This document shows, piece by piece, positions 34,640-47,660 of a stretch of 64,000 nucleotides of DNA. This DNA comes from Ceratotherium simum simum. Its lineage: Eukaryota; Chordata; Mammalia; Perissodactyla; Rhinocerotidae. Below the pieces are notes generated by a model that ran no database searches, was not told where the DNA came from, and saw only the letters and a program-made list of their open reading frames with translations. Both the position numbers and the translations under genes were made by a program. Each line of letters begins with the position of its first letter. The stretch's first letter is position 1. The DNA lies in NCBI RefSeq assembly GCF_000283155.1, contig NW_004454224.1:8037944-8101943 (forward strand). The letters are read 5' to 3'.

Positions 34640-36180
34640 CTTTTGGGTGCTATACATTTATGTACTAGAACAATCAAAAGCAACCACATATACAGGGAAA
34701 TTTAGAAGTCACCACTCATGCTCAGGTAAAGATTCAGGCTCAGAGTAGAACTGAGAAGACCTCAAGATTACATCTTAGGTTGATCTTTGGCACAGAGACA
34801 CCCCGTAACAATTTTTAAAGAAAGAAAACCCTGGGAAAGGCAGAAAATCTGACTTCCATTTTTACCACATTAAGATTCAAATGTCAAGTTTTCAACAAAA
34901 AATCATGAGACACAAAGAAAGAGAAATCTATTACCCATTCAAAGGAAGAATATAAATCAACAAAAACCATCCCTGAGGAAGCCCAGTGGATGAATTTACA
35001 GGATGAAGTCTTTACAACAACTGTCTTAAGATATGCAAAGAGCTGAAGGAAGACTTGACAAAAGATGGGAAAATGATGTATGAACAAAATAAAAATATCA
35101 ATAAAAAGTTTTAAAATATAAGAAGGAACTAGACAGAAATTATAGAGGTAAAAATTACAATAATTAAAAGGAAAATTTCCTTAGAGGGGCTCAAAGCCAG
35201 ATTCTTGCAGGCCATAGAAAGAATCAGTTAATCTAAAGATAAGACCACTGAAATGATCAAGTGTTGGAAATAGAAAGACAAATATTAGGAAAGAAGAGAA
35301 AGAGTCTAAGAGACCTGTGCAACACCTTCAAGATAACCAATAAATGCATTGTGAGAAATCCAGAGAGAGTGACAGAAAAAGAGGCAAAAAACATATTTTA
35401 AAAAATAATGGCTTAAATTTTCTCAAATTTGATGAAAGACATGAATCTACAAATCCAAGAAGTTTAACAAACTCCAAGTATAATAAACCTAAAGAGACCC
35501 ACACCAAGACATATTATAGCCAAACTGTCAAAAGACAAAGACAAAGAGAGACACATGAAAGCAGTAAGAGAGAAACAACTCATCACATACAGAGATCCTC
35601 AATATTATCAGCCAATTTCTTCAATTTCTTGGAGGTAAGAAGGTAGTAATTGATATATTCAAAGTGCTGAAAAAAATATCAACTCAGAATTCTATATCCA
35701 AAAACTATCCTTCAAAAATGAGAGCTAAATTAAGATATGTCTAGATAAAGGAAAGCTCAGGGAGTTCTTTACCACTAGATCTGCCCTGAAAGAAACGCTA
35801 AAGGTAGTTTTCATGTTGAAATAAAAGAACACTAGACAGCAATTCAAAGCTCCAACTATATGCTTTGTACAGGAGGCTCACTTTAAAGGCAAAGACACAA
35901 ATAGGTTGAAAGTGAAAGGATTGAAAAAGATATTTCATGCAAATAGTTATCAAAAGGGATCAAGTAGGCTATACTAGTATCAGACAAAAGAGACTTGAAT
36001 TCAAAAAGGTTACAAGAGACAAAGAGAACATTATATATTAATAAAAGTTTCAATATAATATCTATAAATTATACACATTTACAAACCTAACAACAGACCC
36101 TTGAAATATATGAAGAAAGAGAGAGAAAGATGGCAAACTAGGATACACAAGGCACTTATTGTCCTATGGCAACATTAATT
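34640..36180 (+). mobile_element. Old L1 5' part with ORF1 and ORF2 fragments
   Basis: Shares its layout with 5160-7700: same 5' text (GCCCAGTGGATG/GTTTTCAACAAAA area), ORF1-like coiled coil, then a patch of endonuclease-like sequence near 35850-36050. Confidence 0.6.
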
Positions 36181-36565
36181 TTAAAAAGTAGAGATTGAAT
36201 AAAATAACTTTATATGAGTTCTGGAAAACAGCCAAAGGACTGCAGCAACCGAGCGAATACCAATCAAGGACAAGGAACATTGAAAAAGGTAGAAAGTTTT
36301 TGCTCACCCTTACCCCTCACTTCCCCAGTGCAGCGCAGTAATGGTCTAGAGGAAGCAGCAGCCCAGCTCCCAATCCCTTCTGTACAACTGGAGGGAGCAG
36401 AGAAGATCTTATTTGCAATATTCTAAACTATCTGGCAGCTGAATGAAGTAGTGGTCTCTGTTTTGTCTAAGAGCTCAGAGCAGGAGAAGCAGAAAAACTC
36501 AGATCTCAGGCTGGAAAAAGAGACTGAAAGTGTTGGGCAATGGTTGTAAAGGCTGGGAGGGACTA
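36181..36565. other. Unclassified spacer
   Basis: Between the L1 and the Tigger-like element. One 70-codon frame (36214-36426) with no recognised similarity; text resembles an L1 5' UTR only loosely. Confidence 0.3.
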
Positions 36566-37789
36566 TAGTCATGTGCCACGTAATGACGTTTTGGTCAACA
36601 GCAGATCGTGTATATGATCATGGTCCAAAAAGATTACAATGGAGTTGAAAATTTCTGAAAGAGTGATACCTCCTGAAGAAAAGCCCCAGGAATGTCCTTC
36701 ATGATGTATTTCACAGGAAGATATTGTTCTCATAGGAAATGGCAGCTCCATGCATGTTATTGCCCCTAAAGACCTTCCAGTGGGACAGGAAGTGGAGGTG
36801 GAAGACAGTGACATTGATGTAGGTCCTGTGTAAGCTTAGGAAAATATGTGTGTTTGTGTCTTAGTGTTTAAAAAAAGTTTAAAAACTAAAAAATAAGTAA
36901 AAAATTTAAAAAGTAGAAAAAAGTGTATGGAATAAAGACATAAACGAAGCAAATATTTTTTACAGCTGTACAATATGTTTGTGCTTTAACCTAAGTGTTA
37001 TTATGAAAGTCAAAAAGTTAATAAAAATAAAAGTTTATAAGGAAAAATGTTACAGTAAACTAAGATTAATCTATTCTGGAAGAAAGAAAAACTTTTTATA
37101 AATTTAATGTAGCCTAGGTGTACAGTGTTTATAAAGTCTGAGGTAGTGTACGGTAATATCCCAGGCCTTCACATTCACTCACTGCTCACTCACTGACTCA
37201 CCTAGAGCAACTTTCAGTCCTGCAAGATCCATTCATGGTAAGTGCCCTATGCAGGTGTACTCTATTTTGTGTTTTATAATGTATTTTTGTGTGTGTGCGA
37301 GGAAGAACAGCCCTGAGATAACATCCATCCCAATCCTCCTCTTTTTGCTGAGAAAGACTGGCCCTGAGATAACATCCATGCTGATCTTCCTCTACTTTAT
37401 GTGCGAGGCTGCCACAGCATGGCCTGGCAAGCAGTGCCTCTGTGCACGCCCAGGATCCAAACCCGGGCCGCCAGTAGCAGAGCGCACACACTGAACCGCT
37501 ACACCATGGGGCCGGCCCCATGATGTATTTTTACTGTACCTTTTCTAAGTTTAGATATGACTAGATACACAACTACTTACCATTGTGTTACAACTGCCTA
37601 CAGTATTCAGTACAGTAATGTGCTGTACAGGTTTGTAGCCTAAAAGCAGTAGGCTATAACATATAGCCGACACGTGTAGTAGGCTATGATATCTGTTTGT
37701 GTAAGTACACTCTAAGATGTTTGCACAACCAAATTGCCTAATGTTGCATTTCTCAGAAAATATCCCCGTTGTTGAGCAACACACGACTG
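36566..37789 (-). mobile_element. Tigger-like (TcMar) DNA transposon, interrupted by ERE
   Basis: Ends are inverted repeats (TAGTCATGTGCC at left, complement of ACACGACTG at right). 36690-36830 looks like a transposase C-terminal remnant (PVGQEVEVEDSDIDVGPV then stop, read on +). Subfamily not resolved and orientation arbitrary. Confidence 0.7.
37289..37522 (-). mobile_element. ERE SINE, minus, inside the Tigger-like element
   Basis: Complement of a full ERE ending GGGGCCGGCCCC. The TSD ATGTATTTTT is at 37279-37288 and 37523-37532. Confidence 0.93.
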
Positions 37790-37794
37790 CAAAA

Positions 37795-38645
37795 TCTATA
37801 GAAGCCTGAGGCAGAGATTTCTAGTGGAGAAATATAATAGACCATCTAAAGCCCCAAGGGGAAGCTGTGGTGAGACTCTTTGCAAAATAAAGAAATTTAA
37901 AAGCAGCTGTGTATACAGGGAATTGACAAGGCCATAGAAAGACCCACACAGAATGCATTGTCAGAAAAGACCTGAGAAGACCTTGAGCTCCACCTCGAGC
38001 TACTTACAAGGCTCAAAATACACTCCGCTAACTATTGAGGGCATCTCCACAGAGCCAAGCTACAAAGATTAGCAGAAGGTGCTGTTTCTTCAAATGCCTA
38101 GTTTTCAACAAAACATCACAAAGCATACAAAGAAACAGAAAATCATGGTGCAATCAAAGGAAAAAATGCAGCGGAAACCATCTCTGTGTAAACATAAGCA
38201 TCACATATACAACACAGGGACTTTAAAACAATTTTCTTAAATATGCTGAATGAGCTAAAGGAAAACATAGACAAAGAACTGAAAGATATCATAAAACTGT
38301 ATAAGAACAACATGAGAAAATAACAAGAGAGAGAAATTATAAAAAGAAACCAAACAGAAATTCTGGAGCTGAAAAATACAATAACTGAATTGAAAATATA
38401 AGAATTTCATGCAACTCAGTAGCAGAAAAGACAAATAATCCAATTTTAAAATGGACAGAGGACCACAACAGACCTTTTTCCAAGAAGACATATAAATGGC
38501 CCATAGGTATATGGAAAGGTACTCAACAGCTCTAATCATCAGGGAAATGCAAATCAAAACCACAATGAGATATCATCTCACACCTATTCAAAAGGCTATT
38601 ATCAAAAAGGGAAGAGATAACAAGTGTTGGTGGAGATGTGGAGTT
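37795..38645 (+). mobile_element. Old L1, 5' part joined to ORF2 C-terminal part
   Basis: The 5' text matches the copies at 5160 and 34640. At about 38405 it jumps to ORF2 C-terminal coding (YHLTPIQKAIIKKG, 38496-38681). Internally deleted. Confidence 0.65.
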
Positions 38646-39200
38646 ATCTATTGCAGCAAAACACATCGCTCCAAAACTTAGCAGCTTAAAACAACATACA
38701 TATGTTATCTCACACAGTTTCTGAGAATCAAGAATCCTGAAACAAGTTAGCCAGATACCTCTGGTTCAAGGTCTCTTACAATGTTGCACTCAAGCTGTTA
38801 GCAGAGGTTGGATATATCTAAAGGTCTGACTGGTGCTGGGGCGGGGGGGTGGGGGTCTAGTTCCAAGATGGCTCACTCTCAGGCTGCTATTGCCAAAAGA
38901 ACTCATTCCTTGTCACAAGGGCCTCTTCTCAGGGAATGTCCTCATGACATGGCAACTTGCTTGCCCAGGAGCAAATAACCCAAGAGATGGAGTAATCAAG
39001 ATGGCAGCCCCCATGCCTTTTCACTACTTAATCTCCAAAACCACACATCATCATTTCTGCTTTGTTCAGTTATTCAGCAGAGAGTCACTATGTCTGGCCC
39101 ATACTCAACCGGGGTCGGGGGGCACTCCAACTTTTAAAAGGTGGCTTATCAAACTATGTATGGATATATTTGTTTTAAAAACCACTGACTGCCTCCCTTT
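38646..39200 (+). repeat. Ancient interspersed repeat, class unresolved
   Basis: Begins CTATTGCAGCAAAACACATC, with AGCTTAAAACAACA and a CCAAGATGGCTCACTC block. I recognise it as a common old mammalian repeat but cannot name it. Confidence 0.4.
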
Positions 39201-40662
39201 TCCATTTCTACCTCCATGTCCTTACATGCTTAAAAGTGTTGGTTCTAGGAACACTTCCCATAAAACTTCCTGCATATACATTTCTGTCTCAGATTCTCTT
39301 TCCCAGGGAACTGACAAAAAGAAACCTGTGGCAACGTCTAATGAAATACAGTAACACTTTGCAAAAAATGGGCTACCAATAAGAATATAACTTAATATAA
39401 ACACTCAAAAGAAATCAAGGATGGATTATCAACAGCTTGAGGGTAGCTGCCCCAGTAAAAAAGCATGATCCGTTATCTAATTTCCATACCAGAGCTACTT
39501 CTCAGAACCCAAAGCCACTGACTGGAGTAGAAGCCTTATCCCCAGAAAGAAGAACTCTGAAATACTGTGGTAATTATACACATGAATGATTCTTCCAGTC
39601 CTTCTCAGAGATATCTAACAAGATTTACTTGGGAGAACATGCACTGGAAAAATTTTGAGGACTGCAGGACACAGATTTCATGGATACACTAATATTGACG
39701 GACTCAAAAAGTCATCATGCTGCCCCTCTTAGAGCAGGAGCTTGGTGGTCAGGTAATAAAATGTGTCCTGACTACAGCCAGACTCACAGTAAATCCACAG
39801 GGTCCACATTCTCAAAATGACTGTGTCCCCATCACTGCATATATTATGGGATTGACTATACTTAGATGTTTGCAGAAACCCCACATTGGTTCCTTGGTCT
39901 GTGGTGTATGATGTATCCTACTGAAAAAAAAACATGTGGAAACTGGAAAACTACTGTCTAACTCACTCCCAAGAGAGTAAATTGGAAACCATAATGTATT
40001 CCTGGTGAATACAGAAGTTATTGCACTTTTAGAGGCCTAAAGCACCCAGAGATAGTAGTTTCCATCATTTCTCCATTTAATTATTTGCAGGGCCAGACCA
40101 TTTAAGTCTGGCTCTGTAAGTAGCTGATTGATCTTAGTGGATACCAGTGAACTACCACAAATAGAATCAAACATTAGGCTCAATTAGAGCCTCGAGCCAC
40201 GTGTGGTGTCTTTCCTAGAGCAAATTCACACAGATTTATGTCATGGCACATGGGTACTAATCTGTGGAATGTGTTGTTTCCATCTTATTAAGAAGACAAA
40301 AAGTAGTTCATACTCACTTGAGATGTGCAACAATATGCACTTGCACTTTTGTCCCAAGACTCTGTTACCTCTCTTCCATACCTTTATAATGTAATCCAAA
40401 AGACCTGGACTGTGTGCACGTTTTACAGAATATCACTTCGTCCTTTATACCAATAACACGATATTCATCAGAGTAGATGATCAAAAAATGGCAATATATA
40501 GGAGGCTTTGGCAAGACATACATGACACTAAGTGGGGGAAATAAACTGCAAATATTCAGAAGCCCACAACATCAGGGATATTTTAGAATTCCAGGTAGTT
40601 GGGGCATGCCGTAATACACCCTGCAAAATAAAAGGCAAATTATTGTATCTTGCCTCTACCAC

Positions 40663-41207
40663 TGTAGGATCCCAAAAAGGAGACCCCAACTCCAGTCTCG
40701 GGAAGGCGCGGACCCACAGACACAGAAGACCGAGCTTGATGCAAACGCAAGAGGTAAGAGGTTTATTAAGCGGAGCTCCGGGTCTTAAGCGGAGCTCCGG
40801 GTCGACACCTATCTCTCGCAGGAGACAGAGGAGTCGACCCCGAACCTTAAAGGGCAAGCTCTTTTATAGGATTCGGAAGCATAAAGCGGGAAAAGGTTGG
40901 CGCGATCTTACATGATTGGCTAAACAGTTACATTTTATGGCGCGAATTGCTATGGCGCGAAGCGATTATCAGGTTACACACACGCGTTCCCATCTGGACC
41001 CCCTCCACCCCGACCCTCCCAAACTTATCCCTCTGGAGCACTCTCTTGTTCTCAATTCTTCCCCGAACAGTTTAGGGTGGGTCTTTCATGAATAGAGTCA
41101 GTCAGGATTGATAAACGTTCCCTCCTATACCAGGAATCCTTAGGGTGTGAAGGTGCCTGTCTCTAAGGTAGTAACTTTTAAATTTTTAATATAATTTACT
41201 TCCTTCA
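40663..41207 (-). mobile_element. Solo LTR of a class-I (ERV1-like) element, minus
   Basis: 545 bp, TG...CA ends when read on the minus strand, flanked by the 4-bp TSD CCAC (40659-40662, 41208-41211). AATAAA polyadenylation signal on the minus strand near 40762-40769. CpG-rich relative to its surroundings, so probably fairly young. Confidence 0.7.
40766..40803. repeat. Perfect 19-bp tandem duplication in the solo LTR
   Basis: TTAAGCGGAGCTCCGGGTC occurs at 40766-40784 and again at 40785-40803, abutting the polyadenylation signal. Confidence 0.97.
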
Positions 41208-44005
41208 CCACCACTGTGAAAGAAGCATAGTGCCTAGGAGGCCTTCTCACTGCTATCAGTAGTATTTTCCACTGGGAGTTCTTTTCAATCTATTTACTGA
41301 ATAACATGGAAGACTGCCAGCTGAGGGGGCCCAGCATATGAAATGGCTCTGGAAAATGTGGGAGCAGCTCTGAAAATGGGTCATATTACATGAAAATACC
41401 TCCTACAGTAAAAGAGTCATCTGGAGTGGAAAAAGATGTTGTCTAAAGTTTATGGCAAGTCTCAAAGGAAAATTACATCATAGGCCCTAAAGTTATGGAG
41501 CAAGGTCATGCCACCTGAAGCATGACTGAGAGGACACTAAATTGCCATGTGACCAGAGCACGTGATCACTAAGTAGGTTGTCTTAAAGCCACCAACTCAT
41601 ATTGCCAGGTGGGCCAACAGCACTCCATCCTAACGTGGAAGTGGTTCTTCTGGGACAAGCATAGGTAGGGACAGAGGACAGAAATAAACTATATAAGAAG
41701 GTGCTTCAGAGCCCCTCTCATCTACTAATGTTACACCTCATTCCAGTTCACACCAAGCCCCCCTGGGTGTCTGTTATGACCAGAAGACAGAAGAAGAAAA
41801 TAATTGAGCTACGTTCACATGTGGAATGACTCAGTATATGGATATATGTGCCACAAAGGGGCTGCTCCTGAACTACCGGCCCACTCTGGGTGATCTTGAC
41901 AGTCAGTATTGGCAGAAAATTCTCTAAATGGGCAGAGATTCAGGAATTACACCTGATCATTCATTTTGTGTAGAAAGAAAAGTAGCCTTCCATAAGATAC
42001 ATATGAGTTAAAAAGGTTTTCAAATGGCTTAGCTTGCTGGTCTGGACATGAAAACAGAAAGATTGGGTGATAGGAGGCCTTGGCAAGAGACATGTGGAGG
42101 CACTTCTAGGAGTGCATGACATGTAAAGATCTTTGCATCATATTTATCTACCACTAGACACCACAGACCATAGAAGAGGTATTAGACAACAAAGTAAACA
42201 AAATGACTTAGGTTGATATCCACCATCTTCTTCCATTAGCCTCCCCAGAGCAAGCAAAATTGGCTTCTGATTGGAGGCCAGGATTGAGGCTATGCACAGG
42301 TCCAACAGCATGAGCTCCAACTCACCACCTCTAAAGTATCTGCCGTTGCTGCCAAATTCTAAACTGCAAGCAACAGAGACATATTCTGTGTCATCAATAT
42401 GGCATCATTCCTCAAAGAGACCAACCAGCACCTTGATGACAAATTGATTGCATTAGACCCATTTCATCTCCAAACAGGCAGGGGTTCATATTGAATAGAA
42501 TCAACACATATTCTGGGTAAGGATTTCTCTTTCTTGCCTTCATGACCTCAACCAGCACAAATATCCAAAGGCATTGAGAGTGGATGATCAACCAACACAG
42601 AATTCTTCATAACATTTCTTTGAACTGAGGGACACACAAATGGAAGGAAAAGAAGCATGGCAGTGGATTTATGAACATGGGATCCCCTGGTTCTATCACA
42701 CATTCTACCACCCAGAAGCTGCCAGTCCCAGGAGCAATGGGACAGTCTTTTGAAAGTGCAGATGAAATTCCAGTCAGGAAATGATACTCTGCTAAAACGG
42801 GAAATCATTTTCCAGCGTGCAGTATATGCTTTAAATCTAAGGCACACTATATGCTGCTTTTGTCCTCCAAAGGTAGAATAAATGGCCTGGCAACAAAATG
42901 GTGGCAGTTGAAATGGCTCCACTTATGAAACTCTCAGTGCCACACTTGAGGACTTGTTCTTTCTGTCCTTGCAAGTCAAGGCTCTGTAATTACAGAGACC
43001 CTAGTATACAGAGCAGAAACATTTCCACCAGAAGAAACAAGGAGGGCTTCAAATAGTAAGCTATGCCTACTCCTTATTTGCATCAGATTTCTTGGCTAAG
43101 AAGCTAGCAGGCAAAGAAAGGAGTCACCAATCTGACTGGATTAATAGACCTTGATCATCAGCAAGAGATAGGGCTGATCTTTTCAGTGTGCCTACATAAC
43201 TTTCTCTGCCATTGGTAGTACCTTTGGGCATCTATTGGTACTACCCTGCTTGATTTTGATAGTGAAAGGACATGATAATTTGCCAGGACATGAAGACGGC
43301 ATGGTGTTTAGGGCCTCTGAGACATCAGTGATTAGATCTGTGTCACTCCTCCTGGCATGCCACCTAGTCCAGGAGACTGAGAGATGCCTAGAATGGATTG
43401 TGGAGGAGAAAGATGATTAGTAACATTTGTAGCCCTCAGATCAGCTATAATGGTGGGATGTGTGTGTAGATCATCACTCTAACTCCCTCTTGTAAGTTTT
43501 CCCTGAAGGAGCTCTTCCCTGGTGAGATGAACTTAGAGAAATCAAGTAGATCTGTGTAGCATAAATAGTGGACTGTAATAGAAGCTGTTATAGGTGTCAT
43601 GCACCATCCAGATTTCCCTTTCAGGATCAAAATACTAATTATCCAATGCTGTGTTTTGGCAAGTGATGGTTCATAGCTTCCACTGGAATTTCCCTTGGCC
43701 AAAAGAAACTACATCCCCCAAGGTTACACACCTCTAGTGAGAGACAGCCTGTTTCCCTTGACTAGTCAATGTGGGGTTACAGTACTTCACACTATGGCTT
43801 AATTCCAGACATTTCCGAAGGGCCATTCCATCACATCTGCCCATGGACTGTCTTAAGAACTATCTATCATGGTTCAACATGTACCTCTCAATAATCATGC
43901 TTCCCTCACACACTGAAAGATTGTAGTTCTAAGAGTATGCTCTACTAAACCTCCTATGTGTAAATTTGTGCCTTAGAGTCTCTTTCCAAGGAAACCAACC
44001 CAAGA

Positions 44006-45519
44006 CAAATTCTAAAGTGTTTGTGGGCCTGCAGTCAAGCAGCACAAGATAGCATGAATATTGTTTCTTCATTTTTTACTGGAACCACATTGAGTTCCCT
44101 ACAATTGAGCACCCTACAATTTTCTCTCTGGTCTTATTGTGATGATGGAAAGATATTTAGCAGGTAGAATTGACTGGATTTGAAATTAACTGAGCTCTGA
44201 TTGAGGGTAAAGGGAGAGTCAAAGGTATTATAAAGACTTTTGACATGGGTAACTGGTGGATGGGAGTACCATTTACAGAGATAGATACAAGGAGCAAGTG
44301 ATAGCAAGAGAAGGAGGCTCTGAAGGAGACAGTAGAAATGATACATTTCTGTTTCTCTTGTGGTTTTTCTAGCCATCCCTGATATCTACTTTGCTGGCTC
44401 CATCTTCTCAATGCTCTATTTAACATCAGAGTCCCAAGAGCTCATCCTTAGCCTTCTTCTCCTCTCCTTTGACACAAACTTCTTTGGTGCTCCTGACACT
44501 AATAGGGACTTAACTTACACCTACATCTGTGATGTTTCCAGCCCATATCATCTATTTAGTCTAGATATGTATTTTGAATACCAACTAGAAAACCCATCTA
44601 GATATCCCCAAGCAAATAATGGAAGGAAAGCATATATCTGCTCCTCCTATACTTTGAATTTAGAGAATGTCATTCAGATGCGCAGCAAAGACATCTAGGA
44701 GTCAATTTAATTTCTTCCCTCTGCCTATTCCTAAATTTAATATTCAATGATTTGCAAAATCCTGGTGATGAAAATAATCACCATATAATATCTCCATAAA
44801 ATATCTCTCAAAATAATATCTTCACGCCCATCCCCCCTGCAACATCTTTAATTAAGACCCTCTTGATGTGTTACACAAACTATTGCAATATCCCTCCAAC
44901 TAGGTTTTCTTGACCCCAGTCACATTCTGCTTCCCCTTTCCTTTTCCACATTCCTGCCAGTGACTTTTTCTCATAAAACACGTAGGGATATGGTATTCCT
45001 CTTAAAAATCCACTGGTGAGTCCTTAATGTATGCGGTAAAGCCCACTTATCCATTAAGAATGGTAGGCACAGTGCCTGAAGCGTATAATACTTTTAAACA
45101 CATTTTTATTTAAAAATATTTTTACTCTCTTCTAAATTCAGGAGAAAATGGAATATAATAATAATGATAATGAATATTTAAAGATGAATATAGCCTGAAT
45201 AATTATTCATCTTTATACCAAAGCAGTTATAAAACATAATTTTTGGAGGAAGGTGCACACAAAGGAAAAGTTCTTAATGCCCCAAAAAATCCTAATTTGG
45301 CCATTAAGAAGAAAGGAATAAGAATGCCCCCAAACAAAAAATATCCTTTACACTCAGGATAGAATTAGTTTCCCTCAGCATAGTCTGGGATATTCACACA
45401 AGCTGGTCTCTTCCTTCCAGCCTCACCCCAGACTCATAAACCTCTTTCCTGATGTTCTTCCTTATTGGAATCCATGTTGTTACATGTTGTAATGTGCTAA
45501 GGGGTTCTTTCAACCCCAG
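44006..45519. other. Non-coding, mostly unrecognised
   Basis: About 44130-44380 resembles an ancient repeat also seen near 9920-10290. The frame at 44360-44698 (112 codons) has no recognised similarity. Confidence 0.35.
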
Positions 45520-45836
45520 ACACGAAAAGACTGCATACTGTATCATTATATTTCTATGAGAATCTAAAAAAGCCAAAACTATAGTGACAAAAAGCAGATT
45601 AGCAGCTTCCAGGAAAATGATGAGGAGAGAGGGGGGAGGAGAAGAGGGGATTAAGTGGTGGGGAAGGGAACTGGTTGCAAGTGGCTCCAGGGAATTTTTG
45701 GGGGTGTTGGAAATGTTCTCTATCTTGATTATTGTCCTGGTTACATGACAGAATACATTTGTCAAAACTCATCAAATGATACACCTAAAATTGGTGAATT
45801 GTATTTCTGTAAATCATAACACAATAGAGCTGACCA
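45520..45836 (+). mobile_element. L1 3'-UTR fragment
   Basis: Contains CATTTGTCAAAACTCATCAA and GGTGAATTGTATTTCTGTAA, typical of old L1 3' ends. Confidence 0.6.
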
Positions 45837-47467
45837 AATGAAGGAGGTATGTTTGCCACACATTTCCAATGTCTCTTCCACATTTTAAGTGATGTTAGAC
45901 CACTAATGACAACCAATAAGAGGGCCAGCAAAGGACATAGAGAGGGTTCCCTGGCTGGGCAATGGTCACATTTCAACTGCCCATCTCCCTGAGCCCTGGG
46001 CGTTCTTAGAGACCCTGAAGTTTAAAGGGAGAGCTTGTGGTAATTAAAAAGCCTGGCTCTTAAGAAGTGAGAGGAGAATCCTGATGCACAGCACCAAGAT
46101 CTCCTCCTTTCAATTATTTCATGGTAGTTAAGAGACTGTTCAGTGGGATCACATACTGGCCCTGAGTTTCATGTTGTTTCATCAACTGATCACGTCAAGT
46201 TTTGACTCTCTTGATTTCTCATTATTAGGAATGCAGAGCAGCTAGAACCTACTATCCCAACCCAGAGGCTTTCCTTCTTCATTCTCTTTACATTGGGTCT
46301 AGACAGCACCTTCTTTCTCACTGAAAACATGAATCACAATCTGATTCATCACTGTGTGCCACAGGCTACAATTTTCCCAACCAGGAGTAAGGAATTGCAA
46401 TCTCACTGACTTTTGACTCATCTTGGCCTGAAAAACAATTCCTGAAAGTCAAACAGGGTTTATGTTTGTTTGGGTTCTTTAAACTGCAAGCAACAGAGCC
46501 AACTAGCTGACGCAAAAAAAGGAGAGTTTTGTGAAAGGATATTGGGGCAGCTTAGAAAATCAAAAGAAGACCTGGAGGGCCAGATCTCAGGAAAGCAGGG
46601 ACAAGGGCATGTCTGGAGCCTGGGCAGCAGGAATCTGGAACCTTCCCTCTGAAGCCATTAAAATGACTCAGCCCCAACCATTTCCTTTCTCTGCATCTTT
46701 TCAGCCATGTATCAAATTCTCAGGACAGGGCTGTTCACTCTGAATGATCCACCAGCAACCTTATATGTGTTTCCCATCCCTGCTTCCCTAGCCATGAATG
46801 ATTCATCCAAGGGCAAAGACATGGCGCTTAAAATAGGTCAGTTTCATTCAAGTTTATTCATCCATGGACAGGGATAAATGGAATTTGTTATTCTCTGCAT
46901 AAATGTCCTTCTGTCACTCCTATCTATCAGAAGACTAATGTATTTCTGAGTATATATTATGATGAAGGGAACAGCTTCATCTTTCATATATTTGAGTTTC
47001 ATACAATCTGCATCTTGTGTATTATTACTTTAGTGCCCCAAATCACTTTTATGTGTGGCTGCTCCAATACCAATGGATGAACATTTTGAGATATCTAGCG
47101 ATTGTTATATTGTCCACTAGACTAACAGTTTCATTTTGACAGCGTCATCATCTTTAACTACATAGAGAGCTTCTGCACTTATACTTGACTTTTTTTATAC
47201 CTTTATCTATATAAATAAAAGTACCTTCTATCTGTGCATAAAAACATCACACAAAACTGCTGGATGGATTCCACTAAATTTGGAATTTATTTTGGGAATG
47301 GTTTGACTTAAAATGTGGACTATTCAGAGGCACAAAATTTTCTTTGGTAGACCTTTGAAGCACCTCAAAGGGATGGGCAGTCGCTCTCTAGAGCAGCAAG
47401 ATCTGAAGCCTAAAAGAAAGCTAAAGACAGAGAAAACAATGTGATTTCAAGCATAACTTTATGTATA
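45837..47467. other. Non-coding, mostly unrecognised
   Basis: 46460-46760 may be an ancient repeat (CTGCAAGCAACAGAGCCAAC start). No convincing exon. Confidence 0.35.
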
Positions 47468-47658
47468 CAGTCATACATCGCTTAACAATGGAGATACGTT
47501 CTGATAAATGCATCGTTAGGCTATTTCATCATTATGCAATGTCACAGAGTGTACTTACACAAACCCAGATTGTATAGCTGAGTCTATGTGGTACTAATCT
47601 TAATGGGTGTATATGTGGTCCATTGTTGACCAAAACATCATTATTTGGTGCATGACTG
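47468..47658. mobile_element. 191-bp non-autonomous Tigger-like element
   Basis: Starts CAGTCATAC and ends GCATGACTG, inverted copies apart from one base, flanked by TA (47466-47467, 47659-47660), the TcMar target. Its ends match the element at 36566-37789. Confidence 0.85.
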
Positions 47659-47660
47659 TA

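Larger units (their letters stand above)
39250..44005 (+). mobile_element. Heavily decayed ERV-L/MaLR-like provirus, plus
   Basis: 39440-40660 and 41208-43900 read as broken retroviral pol-like sequence with no long frame. Similar LTR-end fragments flank it (about 39250-39314 and 43945-44005, both with TCTCTTTCC). A young solo LTR at 40663-41207 divides the pol-like part. Non-functional. Confidence 0.55.

Noticed and set aside
38833..39354. 173-codon plus-strand ORF as a gene
   Set aside because: Covered by an old interspersed repeat and LTR-end text. No exon signals or recognised domain.
40532..40915. 127-codon ORF in GC-rich DNA
   Set aside because: It crosses the boundary of the solo LTR, so it is a chance frame through two unrelated sequences.
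44360..44698. 112-codon plus-strand ORF
   Set aside because: No domain, splice-site or family support; AT-rich intergenic DNA.
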